A DNA stretch of 64,000 nucleotides from Methylophaga thalassica (GCF_030159795.1 NZ_BSND01000003.1:310001-374000), one strand, 5' to 3'; shown: positions 7,290 through 17,874, counted from the first letter of the stretch. Made by a program: numbers and translations. Notes: generated by a model from the sequence alone, not told the origin.

Positions 7290-9688
7290 TGAAAGCCTCT
7301 CTGTATTCAGGGCAACGCGCTTCAGAGCTCTTGCCAGTATTGGCCTATTCAGACGATGAGCAACTGTTTTTCATGGAAGACCAGAGTGTTGGCTTTGGTT
7401 TTCTATGTGACCCATTGCCTGGTGGTGATGAGTCTGTTGCAGACAGGGTTAATGTTCTACTCAACAACGACTGGCCAAAAGACACTTTGCTGCAATTTGG
7501 CCTGTACGCATCCCCTGATATTCAAACCGACCTTCAGCGCATGATGGGTTTACGGCATCGTCAATCCGATCCATTGCTCAGGGCGTCGATACGCAAACGT
7601 GCGGATTTCCTCGATGGCGGCACGGTTCAACCGATAGAAGAATCGACCCAGACTCAGGTACGCAACTTTCAACTGATCGTCACCTGCAAATTGCCTTTGG
7701 AAAGTCCTATACCGACGGAGCGTGAGTTGAGTCGAGCATCTGCGCTTCGGGCTTCTTTCTCGCAAGCGCTGGCAACGGTTGGTTTTCGCGTCACTGAGAT
7801 GACTGACCGAAACTGGCTCGCGGCATTAAGTGCGCAGCTTAACTGGGGAAAAGATGCTTCTTGGCGCAATCCATCACCAATCCGCAGTGAGGCAGATAAA
7901 CCACTTCGAGAGCAAGTGTTGGATTATGACCGAGCTATCAAGGTGGACAGCCAAGGTCTGATGCTGGGTGATTACCGAGTTAAAACCTTATCATTTAAGC
8001 GCTTGCCTGAGCGGATCTGGTTTGGTCATGCCGCAAGTTTTGCGGGCGATATGATGACGGGCAGTCGAGGTTTACGCGGCAGCTTTTTGCTGAATGTCAC
8101 CATTCACTTTCCTTCAGCTGAGGCCATGCGATCTCGTTTAGAGACGAAGCGTCAATGGGCGGTCAATCAGGCCTATGGCCCGATGCTCAAGTTTGTGCCG
8201 GTGCTTGCAGCCAAGAAAAAGGGATTTGATGTTCTTTTTGAAGCCTTGCAAGAAGGTGATCGTCCTATTCGTGCAAATATGACTTTGACGCTGTTTTCAC
8301 CAACGGAAGAAGCGTCCATCAGCTCTGTTTCAAATGCTCGAACCTATTTCAAAGAGCTCGGATTTGAGCTGATGGAAGACAAGTACTTCTGTTTGCCCAT
8401 TTTCCTGAATGCCTTGCCATTTGGTGCTGACCGCCAGGCGATGAACGACTTGTTTCGATTCAAGACCATGGCGACACGGCATGTCATCCCTCTGTTGCCT
8501 TTGTTTGCGGATTGGAAAGGCACTGGCACGCCGGTGATTAACTTTGTTTCCCGTAATGGTCAGATCATGAGTGTGTCCCTTTATGACTCGGGCAGTAATT
8601 ACAACTGTTGCATCGCGGCGCAATCGGGGTCGGGTAAGTCATTCCTAGTGAACGAAATCATCTCCTCCTACTTATCAGAAGGCGGGCAATGCTGGGTGAT
8701 TGATGTTGGCCGGTCTTATGAAAAGCTGTGTGAAGTCTATGACGGTGAGTTCTTACAGTTCGGGCGGGACAGTGGCATTTGCTTAAATCCGTTTGAAATC
8801 GTTGAGGACTATGACGAAGAAGCGGATGTACTGGTTGGGTTATTGGCCGCAATGGCCGCACCTACGCAGTCATTAACCGATTTTCAGATGGCCAACTTAA
8901 AACGTCAGACCCGTGAACTGTGGGAGAAAAAAGGTCGTGCCATGTTAGTTGATGATGTGGCAGAGGCTTTAAAAAATCACGAAGACCGACGTGTGCAAGA
9001 CGTGGGTGAGCAGCTCTATCCGTTTACGACACAGGGCGAATATGGCCGCTTCTTTAATGGCCACAACAATATTCGCTTCAAAAACCGTTTCACCGTTTTG
9101 GAGTTAGAAGAGCTCAAGGGGCGTAAGCACTTGCAACAAGTGGTGTTGCTTCAGCTTATCTACCAAATCCAACAAGAGATGTACTTAGGTGAGCGGGATC
9201 GTCGCAAGATTGTGTTCATCGACGAAGCCTGGGATCTGCTGACTCAAGGTGATGTCGGTAAGTTCATCGAAACCGGTTACCGTCGATTTCGAAAATATGG
9301 CGGCAGTGCTGTAACGGTAACGCAGTCGGTCAACGATTTGTACGACAGCCCAACAGGTAAAGCCATCGCTGAAAACTCGGCCAATATGTACCTGCTTGGC
9401 CAAAAAGCCGAAACCATCAACGCGCTCAAAAAAGAAGGCCGCTTGCCACTAGGTGAAGGCGGTTATGAGTACCTAAAAACTGTTCATACCGTCACGGGTG
9501 TCTATTCCGAAATTTTCTTTATTACCGAAATGGGCACCGGGATTGGCCGCCTCATCGTCGATCCGTTTCACAAGCTGTTGTACTCGTCCCGTGCAGAAGA
9601 TGTAAACGCGATTAAACAGTTAACGCGCAAAGGCCTTTCTGTTGCTGATGCCATCTCTCAGTTGTTGAAGGAGCGAGGCTATGAATAA
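7289..9688 (+). CDS. traC: F-type conjugation ATPase TraC
   Basis: The 799-aa VirB4-class ATPase has a Walker A motif AAQSGSGKSFLVNE near residue 445 and a Walker B segment RKIVFIDEAWDLL near residue 640. TraC is a cytoplasmic, membrane-associated ATPase that powers pilus assembly and the mating-pair type IV secretion channel. I start it at ATG 7289, which overlaps the dsbC stop, rather than at the upstream in-frame start at 7271 inside dsbC. It overlaps the next gene by 8 bases. Confidence 0.95.
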   Translation: MKASLYSGQRASELLPVLAYSDDEQLFFMEDQSVGFGFLCDPLPGGDESVADRVNVLLNNDWPKDTLLQFGLYASPDIQTDLQRMMGLRHRQSDPLLRASIRKRADFLDGGTVQPIEESTQTQVRNFQLIVTCKLPLESPIPTERELSRASALRASFSQALATVGFRVTEMTDRNWLAALSAQLNWGKDASWRNPSPIRSEADKPLREQVLDYDRAIKVDSQGLMLGDYRVKTLSFKRLPERIWFGHAASFAGDMMTGSRGLRGSFLLNVTIHFPSAEAMRSRLETKRQWAVNQAYGPMLKFVPVLAAKKKGFDVLFEALQEGDRPIRANMTLTLFSPTEEASISSVSNARTYFKELGFELMEDKYFCLPIFLNALPFGADRQAMNDLFRFKTMATRHVIPLLPLFADWKGTGTPVINFVSRNGQIMSVSLYDSGSNYNCCIAAQSGSGKSFLVNEIISSYLSEGGQCWVIDVGRSYEKLCEVYDGEFLQFGRDSGICLNPFEIVEDYDEEADVLVGLLAAMAAPTQSLTDFQMANLKRQTRELWEKKGRAMLVDDVAEALKNHEDRRVQDVGEQLYPFTTQGEYGRFFNGHNNIRFKNRFTVLELEELKGRKHLQQVVLLQLIYQIQQEMYLGERDRRKIVFIDEAWDLLTQGDVGKFIETGYRRFRKYGGSAVTVTQSVNDLYDSPTGKAIAENSANMYLLGQKAETINALKKEGRLPLGEGGYEYLKTVHTVTGVYSEIFFITEMGTGIGRLIVDPFHKLLYSSRAEDVNAIKQLTRKGLSVADAISQLLKERGYE

Positions 9689-10028
9689 GACCACGCTTTG
9701 GCCATTTATGGCCTCTATTACTTTGTCTATTGCTGGTAGCGGTTTAATGACCAGCTGGCTCTTAATGAAAACACTCGAACCCATCCACAGCCAGTTGGCG
9801 TTAAGTACGCCCATTGCAGTCGTAGATTTTGGGGAGGCGGTGTTGTCACTGGGCCCCAATGCCAGCGAACAAGACATCGAATCCAGGTTGCTTCAGACCA
9901 ATCAGCAAATTGAAAAGTTAAAAACAGCCGGTTTTATCGTGCTGGATGCCCAAGCGGTGGTGGGTGCTGATGATTCCGTATTTGTGCCAGTAGGCTCAAA
10001 GGAGGTGTCTCATGCAGATACTCCGTAA
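9681..10028 (+). CDS. TrbI-like F-type transfer protein
   Basis: The 115-aa protein has one N-terminal membrane anchor (residues 8-30) and a periplasmic part with QDIESRLLQTNQQIEKLKTAGFIVLDA, matching the TrbI group of F-type systems. Such proteins affect pilus extension and retraction. It overlaps both neighbours (traC by 8 bases, trhF by 17), which points to coupled translation. Its start has GGAGCGAGG upstream. Confidence 0.75.
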   Translation: MNKTTLWPFMASITLSIAGSGLMTSWLLMKTLEPIHSQLALSTPIAVVDFGEAVLSLGPNASEQDIESRLLQTNQQIEKLKTAGFIVLDAQAVVGADDSVFVPVGSKEVSHADTP

Positions 10029-10524
10029 AAGAATGCATTGGCGGCCATACCTCATCCGGTTGACTGTTCTTGCGTTAATCATGGCCTTGGTAGGCACCTA
10101 CGCCATGATGCGCTACCGAATAGGTATTGATACCCAGCAAGAGCGCTGCCTGCCTGATACCACGGTGTATCTGATTGACCTATGGAATAAAGAGCCCGTT
10201 AAGGATGGTTTGTATGCCTTCCACTCAAAAGGACTCGCTCCGTTATATAACGACGGTACTCGGATGCTTAAACGCCTAACAGGGATGCCTGGGGATGAAG
10301 TCAATGTGACGCCTGAGCATGTGCTGGTGAACGGTGCTGAAGTCTCTACCGGCATGGCATTAGCCCAGCGTCTTGGTGTGGCGGAATCACAATTTAGCCG
10401 CTCATTGACGCTGCAAGAAAACGAATATTGGTTTTCCGGCGAGGCTGCAACGAGTTTCGACTCCCGTTATTGGAATGCCGTTAAGCGCGAGCAGATTGTC
10501 GGTCGCGCTTGGCCGCTTTTGTAG
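10012..10524 (+). CDS. trhF: TrhF-like S26 signal-peptidase-family protein
   Basis: The 170-aa protein has one N-terminal membrane segment and an S26-peptidase fold. The lysine box TRMLKRLTGMPGDEV and the C-terminal segment SFDSRYWNAVKREQIVGRAW are clear. The usual Ser-Met-x-Pro nucleophile box is not visible. Its place is taken by ERCLPDTTVYLID, so either another residue acts or the protein is not an ordinary peptidase. TraF/TrhF proteins mature or cyclise pilin in related systems. Strong Shine-Dalgarno GGAGG. Confidence 0.82.
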   Translation: MQILRKRMHWRPYLIRLTVLALIMALVGTYAMMRYRIGIDTQQERCLPDTTVYLIDLWNKEPVKDGLYAFHSKGLAPLYNDGTRMLKRLTGMPGDEVNVTPEHVLVNGAEVSTGMALAQRLGVAESQFSRSLTLQENEYWFSGEAATSFDSRYWNAVKREQIVGRAWPLL

Positions 10525-10534
10525 GAGGTGGAAG

Positions 10535-11659
10535 ATGAGAAGACTATGCCTCTTATTTTTGTTGGTTGCTCCATTGGCTTGGGTTCAAGTGTCCTGGGCA
10601 CAAGAGCCTTATCCGTTGTCTGATGAGGACAAAAAGATCGTCGAAATGAGCCGCAGCATTTTACAAAGTGCTGTGGATGGTTCATCTGAATTTATCGAGC
10701 CTTTTTCACCGATTGAACAACCTAAGTCGCGTAAACACAACGATGAATGGTTGATATTTGCGTCGTCCTCACTGGGGGATTCCTCACTAAAGCAGCTTTT
10801 TAAAGAGGCCAGTGCTACGGGCGCTATTGTGTTGTTTCGGGGAATTCCTGAAGGAAAGACCTTGGGGGCGGCTATCCGTGATTGGCATATGCTGATGACA
10901 GGGCTAGATCCTGTTCCTCAGGTTCGAATCGATCCGAAAGCCTTTGTGCACTGGCGGGTGACTAGCGTGCCTGCCATTTTCCGCATAGAAGATAACAAGG
11001 TGACTGCAAGTGCACTAGGGGTTTACAGCAAGGACTGGTTGCAGCGTCAAATTGAAACAGGCAATACCGGTTCATTGGGTCAACGCGGTCCTATTCATTC
11101 CATTTTAGAACCGGATTTGATGCAAGTGGCGATGCAGCGTTTACAGTCGCTTGACCTGGGCGCGTTAAAGAAAAAAGCCATTGAGCGATTCTGGTCTCGC
11201 CAAACTTTCACTGACTTACCCAAAGCCACGCAGTATCGGATAAGAACGGTTGATCCAACCATCGTCATGCAGCGGCCACTATTGGATGCCAATGGTCGAA
11301 CATTGATCCCAGCAGGAACGCGTGTTAACCCGCTCAAAGCCTTGCCATTTACTCAGCAGCTCGTGGTGTTTAATGCGTCGAACGCTGAAGAAGTGGACGC
11401 AGTAGCGCATTGGCTTGAGACGCAAGATAGGACGCTGCGCCGCATTACGCTTATCACCACGCAGCTCGACCGTGCACAAGGCTGGAATCGCCTCAATGCG
11501 CTCGAAAAGACATTGGACAGTCCGGTTTACCTTCTCAATGCCTCGCTAAAGCAGCGGTTTGATCTGCAAGTCACTCCATCGTTTGTTCAAGCAAAGGGAC
11601 TCGCGTTTGAAATAGAAGAAATTCCAGCAAAGGAGCTTGTTCATGAAAAAGCTCAATAA
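10535..11659 (+). CDS. traW: TraW (TrbC-TraW fusion) mating-pair protein
   Basis: The 374-aa protein has a signal peptide (to VSWA), a TrbC-like domain (ASSSLGDSSLKQLFKEASAT to VHWRVTSVPAIFRI, about residues 70-160), and a C-terminal TraW-type domain with DANGRTLIPAGTRVNPL. In F these are separate proteins needed for periplasmic pilus assembly; here they form one chain, as in SXT/R391. The chosen ATG 10535 has AGGAGG upstream, while the longer frame would overlap trhF. It overlaps traU by 17 bases. Confidence 0.9.
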   Translation: MRRLCLLFLLVAPLAWVQVSWAQEPYPLSDEDKKIVEMSRSILQSAVDGSSEFIEPFSPIEQPKSRKHNDEWLIFASSSLGDSSLKQLFKEASATGAIVLFRGIPEGKTLGAAIRDWHMLMTGLDPVPQVRIDPKAFVHWRVTSVPAIFRIEDNKVTASALGVYSKDWLQRQIETGNTGSLGQRGPIHSILEPDLMQVAMQRLQSLDLGALKKKAIERFWSRQTFTDLPKATQYRIRTVDPTIVMQRPLLDANGRTLIPAGTRVNPLKALPFTQQLVVFNASNAEEVDAVAHWLETQDRTLRRITLITTQLDRAQGWNRLNALEKTLDSPVYLLNASLKQRFDLQVTPSFVQAKGLAFEIEEIPAKELVHEKAQ

Positions 11660-12671
11660 TACGTATCGTCTGATGCGGACTCTCGTTGTCATGCTTGTCC
11701 TGGGCGCATCTATTCCTGCAAAAGCCGAACTGACCTGCCCAGACGCGGGTTTATTGTCGGGTAAGTTGCTGACGGATGTTTGCTGGTCATGCATTTTTCC
11801 TATCCGGGTTGCCGGTCTTCCTCTTGGCTCTGGCAGTGTCCCAAGCGGCGCATCAAACAAGTCATTTTGCTTATGTGAAGACAACTTAGGTGTGCCAAGG
11901 CCAGGTATTGTTACCAGCATGTGGGAGCCAGCGCGTTTGATTGAACTGGTCAGAACGCCAGGTTGTTCGCCTTCACTGGGAGGGATTCGTTTACCGTTAG
12001 GTGATAGGCGATTGCAAGGTGGTCATGGTGAAGGTGAATACGATACCGGTGATCTTGCTTTCTACCATTACCATTATTACGCCTTTCCGCTTTTGGTCAT
12101 GCTCGATTTGTTCATGGATGGCAATTGCAATGCCGATGGTTACATGGACTTTGACTTGATGTATTTGTCGGAATTGGACCCAACATGGCTGAACGATGAA
12201 CTGGCCTTTTTTACTCAGCCTGAAGCGGCTGCCGTTGCCAATCCATTGGCTATATCTGCTTGTACCGCTGACGCTGCTTCATCAACGCTTGGTAAACCCA
12301 TCGACCAGTTGTTTTGGTGTGCTGGCAGTTGGGGCCATCTCTACCCGTTATCTGGCCACACCTTAGCCTTTGGCTCATTAGCAGAAAACACCAGCCATTT
12401 AGCGGCGCGTGCAATCGCGGCTCAACACAGGCGTGGTCTTGCTAGGCGAACAATGGGGAACAGTGCGCTATGCCGACCTGTTATCGAACCCATGCTGCCG
12501 AAATCCCAATACAAGATGAGTATGTTCTTCCCAGTACCGGAAACTGAAAGTGCGCATGTCATTGGTGAAAGCACTATGAAATGGGGAGAGTGGCGAACGA
12601 TCCCCGGTGCCGGAGAAGATGCGCTCTACATTTTGTGGCGCTGGCAAGACTGCTGTAACTCGGGAGGTTAA
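11643..12671 (+). CDS. traU: TraU mating-pair stabilisation protein
   Basis: The 342-aa protein has a signal peptide (to PAKA) and the family-typical Cys-rich sequence TCPDAGLLSGKLLTDVCWSC, plus FWCAGSWGHLYPLSGH and the end WRWQDCCNS. TraU is a periplasmic protein needed for DNA transfer more than for pilus assembly in F. Its many cysteines fit a need for the DsbC protein encoded five genes upstream. The start at 11643 is preceded by AAAGGAG. Confidence 0.94.
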   Translation: MKKLNNTYRLMRTLVVMLVLGASIPAKAELTCPDAGLLSGKLLTDVCWSCIFPIRVAGLPLGSGSVPSGASNKSFCLCEDNLGVPRPGIVTSMWEPARLIELVRTPGCSPSLGGIRLPLGDRRLQGGHGEGEYDTGDLAFYHYHYYAFPLLVMLDLFMDGNCNADGYMDFDLMYLSELDPTWLNDELAFFTQPEAAAVANPLAISACTADAASSTLGKPIDQLFWCAGSWGHLYPLSGHTLAFGSLAENTSHLAARAIAAQHRRGLARRTMGNSALCRPVIEPMLPKSQYKMSMFFPVPETESAHVIGESTMKWGEWRTIPGAGEDALYILWRWQDCCNSGG

Positions 12672-12673
12672 CT

Positions 12674-15600
12674 ATGAAACCAACACTTTTTACCCGAGTT
12701 TTAGCGGGTATTTTATCAATCACTATGGCGTGCTTGCCCCTACATGGTGTCGCCGCTGATGTGCAGCGCCAATCCGGCTTAAGCGGACAACAAGAAGGTA
12801 AGCAATTGCTGCAAAACTGGACGATGCCCGCAGTCAATGGCAATACATTGTCGGTGCCGAATGGCAGTGGTAATGAGACGATTAACTTGCAAGAGCTTTT
12901 CCCTGGTATGGATCAGGGCTCATTGGATGTCTTAATGGGCGTTTATGGCTCTGATGCCAGTATGAATCAATTGGGGACGCAGCGCCAAGAGAGCATGGCA
13001 TCCGAAAGTGGCGCTACGGGTGAAGCATTTCGCTCGCTACAGCAAATCAAAGACAGGTCTCGGCCAGATATGGTCAATGATCCGCTTTGGGCATTAACTG
13101 ACGCGGTTCAAACTGACCCCAATCTATTAACTCAAAGCTTCCCCGGCTGTGAGTCTCAAGGTGAAGGCAGCCCAAATTACCAGCAATGTGACAGGCTCAA
13201 TACAGCGGTTAACAGCTGCACTATTACTCACGATTACACGGCAGGCATTATTGAGCATGTTTCAGGGCCGATGAACCTTCGCTCTTGTGGTGAGGGGTGT
13301 CTTGAAGTTTGGATAGGACGTATTGGCGACAACTACTGGAGTGGCCGTTGTAAAGTGTTTGAACAGGCCATCACACTCAAAGTCGTGAACCCCGATGCGA
13401 TTACCTCAGCCGTTCTTGAGTACGCCAAATGGGATGACTACATGCAGGTGTGGCTTGGCGATCAGAAAGTCTGGTCTGGGCCCAATAATAACTTTCCTCC
13501 AGAAACGGCTGGTCGCTGCGAGCTTAGTACCAGTTGGGAGCGCAATCCTAATACCGATCTAACGGCCAAGCTAAAAGCGGTAGAGTCAGGTTTAGAAGTG
13601 CCGGTAAAAATTCGCGTATCGGTTACGGGTAGTGGTGAGGGGTATGCACGCATCAAGGTGCGCTTTGATCCAACCAAGGTGGTGATGAATGATAGTTGGT
13701 CGCCACAATCCTGTATCGAACAAGCAGCGGATATCCCGGCTAAGTTTTCAGACTACAGCATTCAATGCACGGATCAGCCGTCTTCAACCAACGGATGTAC
13801 GGTGGTCAATGGTGTTTCAGTTTGTGAATCCTATTTTGCCCCAAGCCCTGTGGCTGGCATATCGCCTTTGTGTCGGCGTGTTCAAGTCAGTGTGGATGAT
13901 GAAAGCTATAAGGGGATTGAAAATCAGGTCTGCCAAGTGCTTGAAGCAAATCCTTCCTGTGGATTCATGTCGTCAAAATGTGCCGAGACCAATGATAAAG
14001 GTGAATGCATTCGTTTTACCGATACCTATGACTGTGGATTGCAAACCAGCGATCCAAAGTGCGTGGTATCCAATCTTATGCCGAGTAGTTTTGAGGCCTG
14101 TGAGCCTACTCAGACGATTACGCCATTCACTGAAATCAAGCATGTACCGGATTACCAGGTGTGCGAAAAGATCAGCACGCTTACTCAGTGTCAGTTAGAG
14201 CGACGTGTATCCGCTGAAACCCATCAACAAAGCTGGTCCATTGAGCGCGGTTGCTTTAGCTCTGAAACGCTCAGCTTTGTTCCACAGCACAGCAACACCA
14301 TGCAAACTGGAAACGCGACGCTGAGAGTTTTTGATAATCAAAATACTGAGATAAAAATCACCGAGTCGCCAACTAAGGCAAATGGCTGGAAAACGACACT
14401 CTCACTGACGGGCAATAAGGAAACGGTGGCTGAGACGAACCCGTCGATTAAGTACCCTGAAATGACCTGTCCAAAAGGAACTTTGGTTGGTTCATTGTGT
14501 AAGGTCGTTAATGGGTCGATTATTTCGTGGCATGAACCTCAGGAAGTCACTCGTTCCAGATGTGAATCCGGCTGGAACAAAGTCGATTTCGATACTTGCA
14601 GCCGAGAAGTTCAGAAGTGCTTGGCTCCTGCGAAACTGAGCGCTTCATTGGCCTTCTCTGGCAAATACTTAGAGCAAGACGTTGTTCATCAATCAAGTGA
14701 TCCGGGCATAGACCAATGCTTGATGCAAACGGATCAGTTTACTGCGGTGCAGTGGCAGTGTTTGGATACGGGCACAAAACGAATCGACGGGTTAACGGTT
14801 GGTAGTGGCGAGTTGGCCAATCTTGGAAGCCTTTATCCGGCGGTAGTTTCGTCTCCTGCTCATTTAACCAGTCGCGGCAGTTCTGATGGACTGGGGCTCT
14901 CATGCTGGAGGGCAAGAGCGACCTACAATGCTTCGACTGCTCATCCAGAGTTCAACATGGGCAGCTCAGATAGCTGGGTAGATGCCAATGGTAATACACA
15001 AACCATCGTCAATAACGGACAAAACACGACCACCAATACGTGTGCCGCGCTAGAGCAAAATCCGGCCTGCCAGTACGTCAGAACCGAATGTACTGAGGGC
15101 GGGGCTGGTCATGAAGGCTTCTGTTATGTCCAAAGTTTGGTGTATGACTGCGGACAAAGCGTTGAAGTGCAAAATGCTCGAATGGAAACTCAATACAACT
15201 GTGAGGGGCCAGTTCGCTGTATGGGCACAGATTGTTTAGAGCCAGAGTCAATCAAGCAGGCTAACTTTGCAGAGGCCGCCGCGATGCTTAATGCGGCGCA
15301 GTTTATGACCAATGATATGTCATGCACGGGAGCTGATGGCCAAGATAACGTCGAGTGTACGGTCTTTAAAGGTAATGCTGGCCAGTGCAAAAAAGCCGTT
15401 GGCGGTATAGTGGATTGCTGTGAAAAGCCAGTTGGCGTGTCGCTATCGGACTACATCACGATGATAGTGGCGGTTAACAAGCTTGATACGGCAGTCATGG
15501 CCATGAATCCGTCTTCGGCAATCTATGGTTCGTGGAATACGCTTAGGGAACCAATAACGAGTACCTGGAGTGCGGTTAAAGAGCCTTTTGTGTCTGCATG

Positions 15601-16366
15601 GGACTCTCTCATGGGGGCTGGGCCATCAACGGCTGCTGGTGCGGGAGCGGAGCAAGCTGCGACTGGCTTTATGCAGGTGTTGACCAACAAGACGGCTGAA
15701 TGGGTAGGTACGACCTTTGGTTCGGGGGCGCAATCGGCACTGTTTAGTAACGTTGGTGGCGCGGTTGGAGCCGATGGTGTTGTTTCGGGCGGTAACTTTG
15801 CCCTGGGGGGCGCTGCGGGCGCGGTTCTGAGTACGGTTATGACGGCCTACATGATTTATTCAGTCACCATGATCCTCATTCAACTTATCTGGAAATGTGA
15901 GCAGAGTGAATTTGAAATGAACGCTAAGCGGGTATTGAAGAGTTGCCATTATGTAGGCTCTTACTGCAAGTCTAAGTTCTTAGGTGCCTGTGTTGAGAAA
16001 CGGCAGTCATATTGCTGCTTTACTTCGCCGCTTTCACGGATCATTCAAGAACAAGTTCGTCTGCAGTTGGGCCTTGGCTGGGGCAGTGCAAAGTCACCAA
16101 ACTGCGAAGGTTTGACCGCGAGTCAGTTAAACCAGGTAGATTGGAGCCAAGTCAATCTGGATGAATGGATAGGTATCTTATCGATCACGGGCAACCTACC
16201 TGAAGTTCCGTCACTGGATTTGGAACGACTCACAGGCTCAGGAAGTACGCTAAACGTGGATGGAAACCGTCAAAGTGCCGCAGACAGAGCTATTGAAAGG
16301 CTAAACGGAATGGATGCTCAGAAATTACGCCAGGAGGCGACGGAAGAAATTTCGGGGAATAATTGA
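12674..16366 (+). CDS. traN: TraN outer-membrane mating-pair adhesin (large form)
   Basis: The 1230-aa secreted protein starts with a signal peptide (to GVAA) and is extremely rich in cysteine, with repeated pairs such as CQVLEANPSCGFMSSKCAET and a later copy of the same pattern (CAALEQNPACQYVRTECTEG). TraN sits in the outer membrane and stabilises mating pairs. This form is about twice the length of F TraN and matches the large TraN of SXT/R391. A hydrophobic segment (AGAVLSTVMTAYMIYSVTM) lies near residue 1050. It starts 2 bases after traU and ends the tra block. Confidence 0.92.
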   Translation: MKPTLFTRVLAGILSITMACLPLHGVAADVQRQSGLSGQQEGKQLLQNWTMPAVNGNTLSVPNGSGNETINLQELFPGMDQGSLDVLMGVYGSDASMNQLGTQRQESMASESGATGEAFRSLQQIKDRSRPDMVNDPLWALTDAVQTDPNLLTQSFPGCESQGEGSPNYQQCDRLNTAVNSCTITHDYTAGIIEHVSGPMNLRSCGEGCLEVWIGRIGDNYWSGRCKVFEQAITLKVVNPDAITSAVLEYAKWDDYMQVWLGDQKVWSGPNNNFPPETAGRCELSTSWERNPNTDLTAKLKAVESGLEVPVKIRVSVTGSGEGYARIKVRFDPTKVVMNDSWSPQSCIEQAADIPAKFSDYSIQCTDQPSSTNGCTVVNGVSVCESYFAPSPVAGISPLCRRVQVSVDDESYKGIENQVCQVLEANPSCGFMSSKCAETNDKGECIRFTDTYDCGLQTSDPKCVVSNLMPSSFEACEPTQTITPFTEIKHVPDYQVCEKISTLTQCQLERRVSAETHQQSWSIERGCFSSETLSFVPQHSNTMQTGNATLRVFDNQNTEIKITESPTKANGWKTTLSLTGNKETVAETNPSIKYPEMTCPKGTLVGSLCKVVNGSIISWHEPQEVTRSRCESGWNKVDFDTCSREVQKCLAPAKLSASLAFSGKYLEQDVVHQSSDPGIDQCLMQTDQFTAVQWQCLDTGTKRIDGLTVGSGELANLGSLYPAVVSSPAHLTSRGSSDGLGLSCWRARATYNASTAHPEFNMGSSDSWVDANGNTQTIVNNGQNTTTNTCAALEQNPACQYVRTECTEGGAGHEGFCYVQSLVYDCGQSVEVQNARMETQYNCEGPVRCMGTDCLEPESIKQANFAEAAAMLNAAQFMTNDMSCTGADGQDNVECTVFKGNAGQCKKAVGGIVDCCEKPVGVSLSDYITMIVAVNKLDTAVMAMNPSSAIYGSWNTLREPITSTWSAVKEPFVSAWDSLMGAGPSTAAGAGAEQAATGFMQVLTNKTAEWVGTTFGSGAQSALFSNVGGAVGADGVVSGGNFALGGAAGAVLSTVMTAYMIYSVTMILIQLIWKCEQSEFEMNAKRVLKSCHYVGSYCKSKFLGACVEKRQSYCCFTSPLSRIIQEQVRLQLGLGWGSAKSPNCEGLTASQLNQVDWSQVNLDEWIGILSITGNLPEVPSLDLERLTGSGSTLNVDGNRQSAADRAIERLNGMDAQKLRQEATEEISGNN

Positions 16367-16431
16367 GCGTCCTGTCAGAACGCTTGAGGATAAAAGTTCA
16401 GTACCAATGACTCTCGTCATAATGTTCTATA

Positions 16432-16472
16432 TTGGTTACTTTAATAATGATTTACAGAATTAAAGTAACCAA
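16432..16472. repeat. 14-bp perfect inverted repeat after traN
   Basis: TTGGTTACTTTAAT (16432-16445) is the exact reverse complement of 16459-16472, with a 13-base spacer. No U-tract follows, so it is not a textbook terminator. It lies 66 bases after traN, at the left edge of the cargo block. It could end tra transcription or be a protein-binding dyad. Confidence 0.6.
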
Positions 16473-16557
16473 ATTGGCACTCTGTATTGCCAGTGACTTA
16501 AGTTCCATGAGTTCATGAAGTGTAACCTGATTGCTTTAGAATAGAACTATCTGAAAC

Positions 16558-17874
16558 TCATGCCTTGTTGCTCTTTCCACTGGCATAATGCGCTTTCAAT
16601 AGATTAATCAGTTCACCGATGTAGCTGTTTTCCTTGTAGTACTCTAAATTGACTGTTGTAAATATCGGACGAAGATACAAAGCAAATATGCGTGAAGATT
16701 TACCATAGTACTCCCACAAAGCGGCTTTCTTATCAAAAGATTTTCCTTCCAGAAACTCTGCCATGGCTGAAAACTGTTCTTTGGGTAACAAGCTGTAGGC
16801 TGCTTCATTCAGTTCATCCTGGCTCATGTTGGGGCTTCGGTTTGGAAACCACTTCAAAAACTTGGCCAACTTGGGGAAATCGGTCACCACCTTGGAGCTG
16901 TGCTCCATGTGAGCCATTGAGGCGTAGGTCTTGCCGGCATCCATGATTGCGCGCGTGTGATAGCAAAAACTGACGATCAGATTATCCATGATCTGTTGGT
17001 AGCGATGGAAAACAAAGCACAGCGCATAAAGCCATTGTTGCTGTTTACCCAGCCGACGTAAGCGGGACGCGGCATACTGTTCGGCAATATCGGCGTAGTA
17101 GCGAACCGCATTCTTTGACAGGCCCAGGGACGGAATAAAACCCTTCGCAAATTCGTACAGCTCCTCAATCCGCAGGGCTTTGTCCACTTCCGATTTGACC
17201 GCCGTATACTGAAAATCTTTTTGATCGGCGCGGATGATGTTGAGTGCAGTGATGCCATCATCTCGTCGCACCAGAGCCATAAGCTGGCCACTGATGGATG
17301 ACGGTATGGAAGAGATGGCGTTATTTAGCCGCTGTTCCTCGGTGGCAAAGGCGCGGCTGAACATGTCCTGGAACGTTCGGTAGGATGGAATGATTATATT
17401 CTGGTGATCGAAAAAAGTGAGTAACTGCCGGAAGGCACTGTGTCCTTTTGGGTAGTAGCGTAATAACAGACCGATGTGGGATTCTATTACAGCCGTAAAC
17501 TGAGGTGACCAGCTTCGGTAGTCGAAAAGCGACAGTATCGCCTGGCGTTGCTTACGTGAATATTCACGAGAGAGGCTTCCGGTGAACTGCGCCGCATCTG
17601 TTCCGCTGTAGTAGGTGGCAACAATATATTCAACATCGGCACTGACTTCATCGAGTGAATAGTTAAAAAACTGCTGCTTGGCTTTGAAATAACCCAATTG
17701 CAGAATGAAGTGAATACGGGTCTGGGTATTGCGAAATTGCTCAAGTGCAGTGCGTTCTGCCGTGCTTAATGAAAAATAGAGGCATTGTTCATGGGCATTG
17801 AAATCTGGGCGAGTATATAACTCTTCGACTCCCGTGCTGGATAACAGCTGAATACGTTCGATACTCTCCATCAC
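16558..17874 (-). pseudogene. Tn3-family transposase, N-terminal part only
   Basis: The 438-aa frame matches the N-terminal region (DUF4158 type) of Tn3-family TnpA, for example YFSLSTAERTALEQFRN and RRLGKQQQWLYALCFVFHRY. Full TnpA proteins are about 980-1000 aa with a C-terminal DDE domain, which is absent. The reading frame stops at 16558, next to ordinary tra-end sequence, so the transposon was cut here. It is preceded by a toxin-antitoxin passenger and a probable terminal repeat at 18882-18920. A stand-alone short form is possible but less likely. Confidence 0.75.

Noticed and set aside
11546-11920. 124-aa leftward frame opposite traW/traU
   Set aside because: It lies antisense across two conserved overlapping tra genes and shows no domain.
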